Under the pieces are notes generated by a model. That model made no database searches, was not told the DNA's origin, and saw nothing but the letters and a program-made list of their open reading frames with translations. From Mycolicibacterium brisbanense (GTDB taxonomy: Bacteria > Actinomycetota > Actinomycetes > Mycobacteriales > Mycobacteriaceae): DNA of 64,000 nt. The stretch spans positions 248,001 through 312,000 of the forward strand of contig NZ_BCSX01000024.1 of the NCBI RefSeq assembly GCF_001570425.1, written 5' to 3'. The position numbers and the translations under genes were made by a program. Positions 33,632-41,516 of the stretch are shown piece after piece (within the stretch, counting starts at the first letter, position 1; every line of letters begins with the position of its first letter).

Positions 33632-34099
33632 ATGCACGCACAGATCCTGCGCACCGATGACTGGCCGCTCTGGCGTCATCTCCGCCTGCAGGCACTGGCA
33701 GAGTCACCCGACATGTATGGGTCGACGCTGGCTGAGTGGACGGGCTCCGGTGACACGGAAGAGCGCTGGCGCCAACGATTTTCCACCGTCCCGCTGAACA
33801 TTGTCGTTCATTGTGATGGGGAACCGGCCGGGATCGTCGGCGCCTACGAGCAGCCTGGCGGTGCGGTGGAACTGATATCTATGTGGGTCAGTCCGGTTGC
33901 TCGTGGACGCGGCGTCGGCGACGCCGCTGTGCAGGCCGTGCTCGATTGGGCCGGAGATCGTGACGTGGTGCTCTCGGTCAAGGCACACAATCGGCCCGCC
34001 ATCGCGCTCTACGAACGCAACGGATTCGTCGATGCCGGTCCATCGCCCGACGATGCCGGTGAGCGGTTGATGCGACGGCGCGCTGAAGCAGGGTCGTGA
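33632..34099 (+). CDS. GNAT-family N-acetyltransferase
   Basis: 155 residues. The acetyl-CoA motif A is VSPVARGRGVGDAAVQAVLDW near residues 92-112 and motif B is NRPAIALYERNGFVDAG near 130. The N-terminal part (LRTDDWPLWRHLRLQALAESPDMYGSTL) is typical of acyltransferases acting on small amines or proteins; no substrate can be assigned. ATG 33632 is used; 33608 is an alternative. Start region is divergent from the metallophosphatase. Confidence 0.82.
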   Translation: MHAQILRTDDWPLWRHLRLQALAESPDMYGSTLAEWTGSGDTEERWRQRFSTVPLNIVVHCDGEPAGIVGAYEQPGGAVELISMWVSPVARGRGVGDAAVQAVLDWAGDRDVVLSVKAHNRPAIALYERNGFVDAGPSPDDAGERLMRRRAEAGS

Positions 34100-34117
34100 C
34101 GGTGGCTGCTTACTGAG

Positions 34118-34142
34118 ACTGGTACCTGATTTAGGTACCAGT
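34118..34142. promoter_or_regulatory. perfect 10-bp palindrome with 5-base spacer, orphan operator
   Basis: ACTGGTACCT (34118-34127) and AGGTACCAGT (34133-34142) around GATTT. It lies in the 184-base gap between the GNAT gene and prfC, both of which end there. It resembles HxlR- or TetR-type operators rather than a terminator, but no regulator gene is next to it. Confidence 0.6.
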
Positions 34143-34283
34143 AGCGGTATCGTGGAGTCGACGGTCGCAATCTGCCGCCGGAGTTTTTGTGAGACAACAC
34201 AACTGATCGACTGTGGCGCTCTTAGGAGCGACTTCGTCGGCGCGGCCCGTCGCCCGATGACGCCGCACGCATGTTGCGCTCGA

Positions 34284-35909
34284 CTACCCCTCAGCAGCCA
34301 CCAACGACCCGAGCTTGATGTTCGGGTTGTCGCGCTGGAAGCCTTCGAGCCGCCACGGCGTCGAGAAGAGGACGAGCATCACGCCGTCGGTGCGGGTCAG
34401 AACTTCTGCTGACACTTGGCGATTCACGAAGTCGGCATCTTCCGGCGACACGATGCGGGCGACTTGGTAGGGCAGTGATTCGAGCGAGATGGGTGCGCTG
34501 AGTTCGGTGGCCATGCGATGGGCGGCCACCTCGAACTGCATGGGACCGACGGCGGCGAACACCGGGGCCTGCTCACCGCGCTTGTCGGAGCGCAGCACCT
34601 GCACGACGCCTTCTTGCTCCAATTGTTCGATGCCCCTGCGGAATTGCTTGTGCTTGCTGGGGTCGGTGCCGCGGGCCACCGCGAAATGCTCGGGGGAGAA
34701 GCTGGGGATCGGCGGAAACACCACGGGCACATCGCGATACAGCGTGTCGCCTGGACGGAGCGCCGCGGCGTTGGCGAGCCCGATCACGTCACCGGGCCAC
34801 GCATCGTCGAGCGTCGAGCGCTGTTGGCCGAACACCGACTGCGCGTACTTGGTGACGAACGGCTTGCCGGTGGCGGCGTGGGTCAGCACGTCGCCGCGTT
34901 CGAACGTGCCGGAAACCACCCGCGCGTAGGCGATGCGGTCGCGGTGCGCGGAATCCATACCGGCCTGCACCTTGAACACGAAGGCGCTGAACGGCGTGTT
35001 GGGTGCGCGCCGAACACCGTCGACGTCGAGCGCGCCGCTGGGAGCGGGCGCGAGTTCGACGAGAACATCGAGCAGCTGGTTGACGCCGAAGTTCAGCGCC
35101 GCCGACGTGAACAGAACGGGGGACGACTCACCGCCGAGGAACGTCTCGCGGTCGTAGTCGGATCCGTCGGCCGACAGCAGCTCGGATTCCTCGACTGCCG
35201 TGTCCCAGTCGACCCCTGCGGCGTCATGGGCCGCGTCGGCGGGGATGTGCTCCTCAGGTGCGATCGTGGCGCCGCCCGCGGTACGGGTGAAGCGGATGAA
35301 GTGCCCTTTGCGACGGTCCATCACACCCTGGAAATCCCCGGCGATACCGACCGGCCACGTCAGGGGTGTGGTGCGCAGCCCGATGCGTTCGTGGATCTCG
35401 TCCATCAGTTCCAGGGCGTGCCGCCCGGGCCGGTCCCACTTGTTGACCACCGTGATGATCGGGATACCGCGGTGCTTACACACCTGGAACAGCTTGAGCG
35501 TCTGCGGCTCAAGGCCTTTGGCGGCGTCGATGAGCATCACCGCGCAGTCCACCGCGGTCAGCACCCGGTAGGTGTCCTCGGAGAAGTCGGCGTGGCCGGG
35601 GGTGTCGAGCAGGTTGATGACGCAGTCGCGGTAGGGGAATTGCAGCGCGGTCGACGTGATCGAGATACCGCGGGCCTTCTCCATCTCCATCCAGTCCGAC
35701 ACCGTGGAGCGCCGGCCGGCCTTGCCGTGGATCGCGCCGGCCTCGGTGATGGCGCGCGCGTGCAGGGCCAGTGCTTCGGTCAGCGTGGACTTACCGGCGT
35801 CGGGGTGGCTGATGACGGCGAAGGTTCGGCGGCGGGCCGCTTCCGCGGAGACGCGGTCGCCTTTCGGCGGTTCGGTGGCGGTCGGGGTGTCGAGGGCGTT
35901 GTCGGTCAT
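34284..35909 (-). CDS. prfC: peptide chain release factor 3 (RF3)
   Basis: 541 residues, the usual RF3 size. GTPase motifs: SHPDAGKSTLTEAL near residue 34 (G1), the RF3/EF-G-type switch segment EKARGISITSTALQF, LLDTPGHADFSEDTY (G3) and VVNKWDRPGR (G4). RF3-specific parts include TYRVLTAVDCAVMLIDAAKG and GPMQFEVAAHRM in the C-terminal domain. It releases RF1/RF2 from the ribosome after termination. Convergent with GNAT; the gap of 55 bases to doc has no clear feature. Intact. Confidence 0.96.
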   Translation of the reverse strand: MTDNALDTPTATEPPKGDRVSAEAARRRTFAVISHPDAGKSTLTEALALHARAITEAGAIHGKAGRRSTVSDWMEMEKARGISITSTALQFPYRDCVINLLDTPGHADFSEDTYRVLTAVDCAVMLIDAAKGLEPQTLKLFQVCKHRGIPIITVVNKWDRPGRHALELMDEIHERIGLRTTPLTWPVGIAGDFQGVMDRRKGHFIRFTRTAGGATIAPEEHIPADAAHDAAGVDWDTAVEESELLSADGSDYDRETFLGGESSPVLFTSAALNFGVNQLLDVLVELAPAPSGALDVDGVRRAPNTPFSAFVFKVQAGMDSAHRDRIAYARVVSGTFERGDVLTHAATGKPFVTKYAQSVFGQQRSTLDDAWPGDVIGLANAAALRPGDTLYRDVPVVFPPIPSFSPEHFAVARGTDPSKHKQFRRGIEQLEQEGVVQVLRSDKRGEQAPVFAAVGPMQFEVAAHRMATELSAPISLESLPYQVARIVSPEDADFVNRQVSAEVLTRTDGVMLVLFSTPWRLEGFQRDNPNIKLGSLVAAEG

Positions 35910-35964
35910 CTCGTCAGCGATGGTATGGCCGACCTGCGATAAATCAGTAATCGAGTTGAGCCGG

Positions 35965-36348
35965 TCACGCCTCGCGGTGGCTCCACGCCCGTAGTAGGTC
36001 GGCGACGGCGTGAATGTCCGACTCGACGCCGGTGGCCACCCGGATGACGAAGTCGAACCGGTCGTCTTCGGGTGCGGTGATCCATTGCCCGTTGATCGCC
36101 AAGAACGTCAGGCAGGCCGTCCAGGACAGGCGCTTGTTCCCGTCGATCAGCGCGTAGTTGCGCGCGAGAGAGTGCAGGAGCGCGGCCGCCTTGAGGTGCA
36201 GATCCGGATAGGCGTCCTCGCCGAACACCGAGGCGGACGGCCGAGCCAGGGCCGACTCGAGCAGCCCGTAATCGCGAACTTTTACGTCGGCTCCGACGGC
36301 CCGGCGGGCAATCTCCAGGAGATCTTCGAGATCCAGGTACTCGGTCAC
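35965..36348 (-). CDS. Doc-type toxin with Fic-motif His replaced by Tyr
   Basis: 127 residues of the death-on-curing (Fic/Doc) family. The core reads SLARNYALIDGNKRLSW near residues 60-76; the D-G-N-K-R part is intact, but the position that is normally His (as in HxFx(D/E)GNKR) is Tyr65 (TAC, 36154-36156). Doc proteins phosphorylate EF-Tu and stop translation; without the His the reaction should be strongly impaired. The start overlaps the antitoxin stop by four bases, so the two are coupled. M. smegmatis is known to carry a Phd/Doc module. Either this is an inactive toxin or a lineage variant. Confidence 0.85.
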   Translation of the reverse strand: MTEYLDLEDLLEIARRAVGADVKVRDYGLLESALARPSASVFGEDAYPDLHLKAAALLHSLARNYALIDGNKRLSWTACLTFLAINGQWITAPEDDRFDFVIRVATGVESDIHAVADLLRAWSHREA

Positions 36349-36545
36349 GCGTCCTTGAGGCGCTCCAGCACCCCGGCCTCCTGGGCGATCACACGCTGCA
36401 ACACCGTGTCGACCTGGGTCTTGTGTGCGCGACGAGCGATGTATTCGTCGATGGCCGACAGTGCGACGGCTTGCATGGACCGACCTTCCGCGGCCGCTTG
36501 GCGGCGCAGCGCTTCGGTTTGCTCATCGGTGGTTCGCAGAGTCAT
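36345..36545 (-). CDS. RHH-type antitoxin partner of Doc
   Basis: 66 residues. The N-terminal part (MTLRTTDEQTEALRRQAAAE, then MQAVALSAIDEYIARR) is a ribbon-helix-helix DNA-binding motif; the C-terminal helix (VDTVLQRVIAQEAGVLERL) should bind and block the toxin. The gene precedes doc with an ATGA overlap, the classical antitoxin-first layout. It probably represses its own promoter through the GATACC repeats just upstream. The RHH fold differs from the classical Phd fold. Confidence 0.8.
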   Translation of the reverse strand: MTLRTTDEQTEALRRQAAAEGRSMQAVALSAIDEYIARRAHKTQVDTVLQRVIAQEAGVLERLKDA

Positions 36546-36560
36546 GCCCACCTGCTCGAT

Positions 36561-36577
36561 GATACCGAAGTGATACC
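36561..36577. promoter_or_regulatory. GATACC direct repeats, probable antitoxin operator
   Basis: GATACC occurs at 36561-36566 and 36572-36577, spaced 11 bases (one helical turn), 16-32 bases upstream of the antitoxin start. RHH repressors usually bind such paired half-sites. Confidence 0.5.
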
Positions 36578-36589
36578 ACTGTTGAGCAG

Positions 36590-37522
36590 TCAGTACTCGT
36601 CGGCGACGGCCTGCGCGACCAATCGGATCCGGTTCATCTCCGGCGACAGATCGACGATGCTCACCACGGGTTGCAGCGTCTTGTCGGCAACGTGGAACTC
36701 GTCGCCGACCACGACCTCGAAGACCCCGCTCTGAATGTCGCCGACGAAACGATGACCGCCGACCGCGGGCTGCTCGCCGTCGTACGCGAGCTGGGCCGGA
36801 TCTCGATAGTCGAACGACGTGGTCAGCTCGGCGCCGTCGACGCTGAACGTGCAGGTGCTGACCGCGGAGTCGGGCACGTTCCAGTCGATGCGGTGCGCGG
36901 GCTGCAGTCGTTTGATCGCGGCGCACGGGTCCGCGCCGGTGAGCACAGTGGTCGGAAAATCGGACTGCCCCCGCTGCGGCCGTTCGGCGAACTGGCGGAT
37001 CGCGGTGCGGATCAGCTCTTCGCCGATCGGGCAGGCATCGACCGCAGGGGGTGCTGTCACTGTGGCCGTGATCGCGGTGGCGTCGGGGTACCGGGCGACG
37101 AAGTTGCAGCTCCAGCTCACCACCTGGTCTTTCGGTGGAGCGTTCGGTGCGTCGAGCGAAGAGACCGAGCTGACGTCGACCCCGTCGATCGTGCGATGTT
37201 TGACCCAACTGTCTTCTTTGGCAGGCGTCGCCGGACCGACATTGAGGCCCAGCGATACGTCGATCTTGTCGCCGGGTTCGCCGATCCGGGCGTCGCAAGC
37301 CAGAACCGAGGTCGGCCCCAGCACCGTCAAGGCCCGACCGGCCACGGACTGTTCGCCGCCGTATAGGGCACATGTGTCGACAGCACGGACGCTGCGCAGT
37401 ACATCCTCACGGTCGGTGCTGACCGCATGCGTGGGCGACGCTGCCGGGGTCGCGGACTCACCTGTGCATGCGGCCGTCAGCAACACCGATGCCAGGACCG
37501 CAACCTGAATTCCCATTCGCAC
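36590..37522 (-). CDS. lipoprotein with two DUF3558-like repeats
   Basis: 310 residues. The signal peptide (VAVLASVLLTAAC) has an LTAAC lipobox near residue 19, so the protein should be anchored to the outer face of the membrane. The exported part has two similar halves, each with a C-x(n)-C pattern (DTCALYGGEQ...LACDAR; GADPCAAIKR...STCTFSVDG), as in the DUF3558 lipoproteins common in actinobacteria. Role unknown. AGCCTA at 37529-37534 (TAGGCT on its strand) six bases before GTG indicates a leaderless start. Confidence 0.78.
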   Translation of the reverse strand: MRMGIQVAVLASVLLTAACTGESATPAASPTHAVSTDREDVLRSVRAVDTCALYGGEQSVAGRALTVLGPTSVLACDARIGEPGDKIDVSLGLNVGPATPAKEDSWVKHRTIDGVDVSSVSSLDAPNAPPKDQVVSWSCNFVARYPDATAITATVTAPPAVDACPIGEELIRTAIRQFAERPQRGQSDFPTTVLTGADPCAAIKRLQPAHRIDWNVPDSAVSTCTFSVDGAELTTSFDYRDPAQLAYDGEQPAVGGHRFVGDIQSGVFEVVVGDEFHVADKTLQPVVSIVDLSPEMNRIRLVAQAVADEY

Positions 37523-37528
37523 GGTCGA

Positions 37529-37534
37529 AGCCTA
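37529..37534 (-). promoter_or_regulatory. -10 element, leaderless lipoprotein mRNA
   Basis: TAGGCT on the minus strand six bases before the GTG at 37522, no ribosome-binding site; a TANNNT leaderless promoter. Confidence 0.5.
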
Positions 37535-37792
37535 TGGCCAGTTTCGGCACCGCCGGCGCGCCAAAATGTGCTCTCGCCGGCGCTGCCAGATTCGGTGGTA
37601 GCAGCGGCGATAGCGCGTTTCGCGGACGCTCCACTCGGTGTCGCGTCGCGCCCATACCTCACGCACGCAACGACCACATCACGACGCGCGCGCTAGCCGT
37701 GCCCGTCGCGCCACACGCGCCGTGGCCCGGTTAGGATTAGCGCACCCGATCGGCGCTCGATCGATACGGCCCTCGCCGGAAAACACATTGGA

Positions 37793-39049
37793 GTGACGTT
37801 GACGTCTGTTCGCCGTGCCTGCCTTGCGGTCGCGTTTGCTGTGCTCGCCGTGCTCGGCGGTGTGGTCGTCACCGCCTTGCCGGACTGCAGTGAGCATTGC
37901 CAGACGCTGGCCGCCGCCCCTCAAGGTGCGCCCCAGGCGTCACCCACCGAACCGGCCAAGCTCACGATCACCCCGAAGCCCAACGCCGAGGTCGATCCGC
38001 TGGCGCGCATCCTCGTGACCGCCGAGACCGGGACGATCGACAGCGTCACCATGGTCAACGACGGCGGCAAGCAGATCCCCGGCATCCTCACGCCGGACGC
38101 CAAGACGTGGAAGCCGACGACGACGCTCGGGTTCGGCCGCACCTACACGATGACGGTCTCGGCCAAGGGCCCCGGCGGCATGCCGACCCGGCAGGTCACC
38201 ACGTTCAGCACCCTCACCCCGAGCAACCAGGCCCAGGTGTACCTGGACGGCACCTCGGGCGCCATGCTGCAGGACGGCGCGAAGTACGGCGTCGGCATGG
38301 TGATCGTCGCGCGCTTCGACGAGCCGATCACCGACAAGGCCAGCGCCGAACGCCGTCTCAAGGTCACCACGAACCCGCCCGTCTTCGGCGCCTGGAACTG
38401 GATCGACGATCAGACCGCACACTGGCGGCCCGAGAAGTACTACACGCCGGGCACCCAGGTCACCGTCAACGCCGACATCTACGGCGCCAAACTGGGCGAC
38501 GGTCTCTACGGGGCCGAGGACGAGAAGGTGTCGTTCACCATCGGCGACTCGCACATCTCGATCGCCGACGACAACACCAAACAGGTCAGCGTCTTCGAGA
38601 ACGGCAAGCTGGTCCGCACCATGCCGACCTCGATGGGCATGGGTGGTACCGAAACCATCGGCGACACCACGCTGAGCTTCTGGACGCCGCGCGGCATCTA
38701 CACCGTGATGGACAAGGCCAACCCGGTGATCATGGATTCCTCGACGTTCGGCCTGCCCGTCAACAGCCGGCTTGGCTACAAAGAGACCATCCCGTACGCC
38801 ACCCGGATCAGCACCGATGGCATCTACCTGCATCAGCTCAACGCGACGGTGTGGGCGCAGGGCAACACCAACACCAGCCACGGCTGCCTGAACCTCAACA
38901 GCGAGAACGCCAAGTGGTTCTTCGACTTCGCTGTGCCCGGTGACATCGTCGAGGTCCGCAACACCGGCGGCGAACCGCTGACCCTCAAACACAACGGCGA
39001 CTGGAGCGTGCCGTGGGGCCAGTGGATCCAGGGAAGCGCGCTGCGCTGA
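37793..39049 (+). CDS. L,D-transpeptidase (YkuD) with Ig-like domains
   Basis: 418 residues. A membrane or lipid-anchored N-terminus (hydrophobic segment about 8-28 then LPDCSEHC) leads to two Ig-like domains (about 50-150 and 150-250: LTITPKPNAEVDPLARI; GVGMVIVARFDEPITDK) and the YkuD catalytic domain (about 255-385). The active-site motif is IYLHQLN followed by SHGCLNL near 360-366 with the nucleophile Cys. It forms 3-3 cross-links in peptidoglycan outside the membrane. Layout and size match mycobacterial LdtB/LppS-type enzymes. GTG 37793 is the start used; TTG 37799 is possible. Followed by two exported-protein genes. Confidence 0.92.
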   Translation: MTLTSVRRACLAVAFAVLAVLGGVVVTALPDCSEHCQTLAAAPQGAPQASPTEPAKLTITPKPNAEVDPLARILVTAETGTIDSVTMVNDGGKQIPGILTPDAKTWKPTTTLGFGRTYTMTVSAKGPGGMPTRQVTTFSTLTPSNQAQVYLDGTSGAMLQDGAKYGVGMVIVARFDEPITDKASAERRLKVTTNPPVFGAWNWIDDQTAHWRPEKYYTPGTQVTVNADIYGAKLGDGLYGAEDEKVSFTIGDSHISIADDNTKQVSVFENGKLVRTMPTSMGMGGTETIGDTTLSFWTPRGIYTVMDKANPVIMDSSTFGLPVNSRLGYKETIPYATRISTDGIYLHQLNATVWAQGNTNTSHGCLNLNSENAKWFFDFAVPGDIVEVRNTGGEPLTLKHNGDWSVPWGQWIQGSALR

Positions 39050-39063
39050 TCGGATCCACGGTC

Positions 39064-39573
39064 GTGCGGTGGGGGATTCTGCTGGCGGTCGTGCTTGGTG
39101 CCGGGGTCCTCGCGCCACCGGCCGCCGCGGCGCCGCCCGGCTTCCCCGACCTGGGCGCGTTCTCCGCGGCGGACCCGTCGCAGCACGTGCAGCGCTCCAA
39201 GTTCGACACGATCGGGTTCACGACGCCGGCGCTGACCTGCAGCTGGGACTACATCGACGATCCCGACCGGCACGTCCCGGTGCAGTGCCACGGGCAACTT
39301 CCCGGGCTTCCCGGCGCACCGGGCATGCGCTGCGGCTCGGTCTACGAGCCCGCCCGCTCGTCGGCCGACACCTATGTCTCCACGCTGTATGTGTTCACCC
39401 GCAGCGGTGAGGCGACGTGCGCGCCGCCGGACGGGTTTCCGCGCTTGGCCGTCGGCCAGAAGCTCACCGCGACCAACAACACGTGTGCGGTCACCGATGA
39501 CGGCGTCGCGTGCATCGACCCGATCGTGAACCACGGGTTCGTGCTGCGGCCCGCCGGCAGTTGGGTGTTCTAG
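39064..39573 (+). CDS. secreted protein of unknown function
   Basis: 169 residues. GTG 39064, 15 bases after the transpeptidase stop, starts a signal peptide (MRWGILLAVVLGAGVLAPP) with an AAAA-PPG cleavage region near residue 25. The mature part has about six cysteines (TCSWDYID, VQCHGQ, MRCGSVY, ATCAPP, NTCAVTDDGVACID) likely in disulphides. Short pieces such as GFTTPALTCSWDY and ATNNTCAVTDDGVAC recall exported mycobacterial proteins of no known role. Probably one operon with the transpeptidase and the next gene. Confidence 0.75.
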   Translation: MRWGILLAVVLGAGVLAPPAAAAPPGFPDLGAFSAADPSQHVQRSKFDTIGFTTPALTCSWDYIDDPDRHVPVQCHGQLPGLPGAPGMRCGSVYEPARSSADTYVSTLYVFTRSGEATCAPPDGFPRLAVGQKLTATNNTCAVTDDGVACIDPIVNHGFVLRPAGSWVF

Positions 39574-39575
39574 CC

Positions 39576-40877
39576 GTGCGCAGGGCAGTGGTCGTCGCGC
39601 TCGCGGTGGCGCTCGCCGTCGTGGTGACGATCGTCGCGGTGGTGCTGTGGACCCGGCACGGCGACGACGAGGCCGCGCCGACGCCACAGCTGATCGGGTT
39701 CTCGCTGGACCGTCAACCGGTCGATCGCTGGCGGATCACGAGCGCCGACATCGGGCTGCCCGACGACGTCTCCATCGGCAAGCCGTTCGGCAGCAGCGGC
39801 GACCGTGCGTACTTCGTCGCCGAGTGCGGCTCCCGGTGTGGCGGAGGATTCGTCTACGGGATCGACCTGCGAACCGGTGCTCGGCTCTTCACACCGGTCT
39901 TGCTCGACAGACCTGACGACCACACCTGTCGGCTCAACGGCCCGTCGGCAGCGATCTGTCTCACCGGCACACACGTCTGGGTCGTCGACCTCGAGCACGG
40001 ATCCGTGCCCCACAGCGGTGACACCGACCTGCAGCAGGACGGCGTCACCGGGCCGAACGTAAGGCCCGTCGGTAACCCGCGCGGCGAGACCCGGCTCGTG
40101 GCGACCGTCCCGGGTAAAGGTGTCTACGGGCTGGGCGCGAAGGCCGAGTTGACGTGGTTCGTCCCCGGCAGTGGTCAGTTGGTGCTGTCGCCGCCGACGG
40201 TCACCGACACCGCACCGCTGACATTGGCCACGCAGATCCCGACACCGGACGATCCGCACTACCGCGTGTTCTCCGTCATCGATGGCACCGAGAAGACGCC
40301 AACGCCGCCTAACGGCACGACGCTGCGCCGGGCCGTCGTCTACCCCGGCGGGTTCGCCTATCAATACGAGGCCGGCGATACCGCGGGCGTGCTCCTCTAC
40401 AACACCGCGGGCAGGCTGCTGGCCCAGCATCAACTCCAGGGCTACAACCTGCTCGACAACGTTGCCGTCCCGATCGTGCTCGACCAGCCCGTGTTCCGGG
40501 TCTACTCGTCCGACGGACAGCAACGCCTCGAACTACCCGCGGCCGACGCTCTGTACCAGGCACCGCAATTCCGGACGGTGGGCCACGATCTCTACATCGA
40601 GTCCGGCCCGGCCTGGCAGCAGTGGAGCCTCGAAACCGGGCAGGCCGGCGCGAGCTGCCCGCTCGACTTCACGCATTTCGTGGGTTCGGACGGGCGCATC
40701 GTCCTCAGCGAGGAGTATCACGGCTACACGCGGGACGTCGTTGCCATCGACACCGCGAATTGCCAAGAGCGTTGGCGCATCACCCAGGACGGCCGTGAGG
40801 ACGTCGTCGAACAGGTGGGCACGTCGCTCATCCACCGCACGGCCCACGAACTGGCCGCGCTGCGCGATCCGTCGTGA
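39576..40877 (+). CDS. membrane-anchored beta-propeller-like protein
   Basis: 433 residues. One N-terminal helix (RRAVVVALAVALAVVVTIVA) anchors a long extracytoplasmic part made of repeated beta-sheet segments (GFVYGIDLRTGARLFTP, HVWVVDLEHGS, YVYSSDGQQRLELP-like, VVAIDTANCQERWRI), which look like PQQ/WD-type propeller blades. Cysteine pairs (ECGSRCGGG) may form disulphides. GTG 39576 lies two bases after the previous stop. No enzyme motif is seen; a scaffold or sensor role at the envelope is possible. Converges on the TetR gene. Confidence 0.72.
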   Translation: MRRAVVVALAVALAVVVTIVAVVLWTRHGDDEAAPTPQLIGFSLDRQPVDRWRITSADIGLPDDVSIGKPFGSSGDRAYFVAECGSRCGGGFVYGIDLRTGARLFTPVLLDRPDDHTCRLNGPSAAICLTGTHVWVVDLEHGSVPHSGDTDLQQDGVTGPNVRPVGNPRGETRLVATVPGKGVYGLGAKAELTWFVPGSGQLVLSPPTVTDTAPLTLATQIPTPDDPHYRVFSVIDGTEKTPTPPNGTTLRRAVVYPGGFAYQYEAGDTAGVLLYNTAGRLLAQHQLQGYNLLDNVAVPIVLDQPVFRVYSSDGQQRLELPAADALYQAPQFRTVGHDLYIESGPAWQQWSLETGQAGASCPLDFTHFVGSDGRIVLSEEYHGYTRDVVAIDTANCQERWRITQDGREDVVEQVGTSLIHRTAHELAALRDPS

Positions 40878-41438
40878 TCAGGCCGTCAGCTCCCTGAGTT
40901 CATCGAACGACGACGCGATGACGGCGGCCAGTCCGGCTGCGGAGTCGTCGGTGATCCACCGCGAAAACGCGACCTTGAACACCGCCACCCCGGTTTCGGC
41001 GGCCAGCCGGGCCGCCGCATCGCCGACGCCGCGGCGCCGCAACGCGTCGGCCGTCTCGGCAGTCATCGTGGCGAGCTTGATGAGTTCGCGTTCCTGAAGC
41101 CCTGGGTGGGCATCGATGATGGCCTGGCGGCGCCGGGCATGGTCGACCCGGCCTTCGAACACGGGCCCGAGCGCGGCGAGCGCCGTGGCGATGACTTCGA
41201 GTGGGCGCGCATCGTCGGGGGCCTCGGCGATGGCGGTGACGAGGAGCTCGGTCAGCAGGGCCTGCCCGCCGAACAGCACCTCGCGCTTGTCGGCGAAGTA
41301 GCGGAAGAACGTGCGCTCGGTCAGCCCTGCCCGCTCGGCGATCTCGGCGACGGTCGTCTGGTCGAATCCACGTTCGGTATAGAGCTGCAGCGCGGCTTCT
41401 TGCAGGCGATCGTGCGCGTTGGGCTCCCACCGGCTCAT
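40878..41438 (-). CDS. TetR-family transcriptional regulator
   Basis: 186 residues. The HTH is TTVAEIAERAGLTERTFFRYFADKREVLF (residues 28-56), typical of TetR; the C-terminal helical part should bind a ligand. It is divergent from an SDR-type gene, with two dyads between them, so it probably represses both. ATTTTA on the plus strand (41447-41452, TAAAAT on its strand) eight bases before its ATG may be its -10. Ligand unknown. Confidence 0.9.
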   Translation of the reverse strand: MSRWEPNAHDRLQEAALQLYTERGFDQTTVAEIAERAGLTERTFFRYFADKREVLFGGQALLTELLVTAIAEAPDDARPLEVIATALAALGPVFEGRVDHARRRQAIIDAHPGLQERELIKLATMTAETADALRRRGVGDAAARLAAETGVAVFKVAFSRWITDDSAAGLAAVIASSFDELRELTA

Positions 41439-41457
41439 AGCTTCCGATTTTAGGGAA

Positions 41458-41503
41458 TGTCAGTGACTGTCATCGTGTTGTCAGGCTATGGCAGTCACTG
41501 ACA
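41458..41503. promoter_or_regulatory. pair of TetR operators between tetR and SDR gene
   Basis: TGTCAGTGACTG (41458-41469) and CAGTCACTGACA (41492-41503) are perfect 12-bp inverted repeats. Each half is itself a dyad, CAGTGACTG and CAGTCACTG, with centres at 41465 and 41496, 31 bases (about three helical turns) apart. This fits two TetR-dimer sites over the divergent promoters. Confidence 0.75.
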
Positions 41504-41516
41504 TCAGGAGGTATTC

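Noticed and set aside
33404..33679. Long N-terminal extension of the metallophosphatase
   Set aside because: The extension overlaps the GNAT start region and lacks conservation; GTG 33403 has a good ribosome-binding site and begins just before the GDVHG motif.
37487..37792. Possible insertion-sequence ends or small ORFs between lipoprotein and transpeptidase genes
   Set aside because: No inverted repeat, transposase or coding signature was found; a 270-base gap with promoters of the divergent genes explains it.
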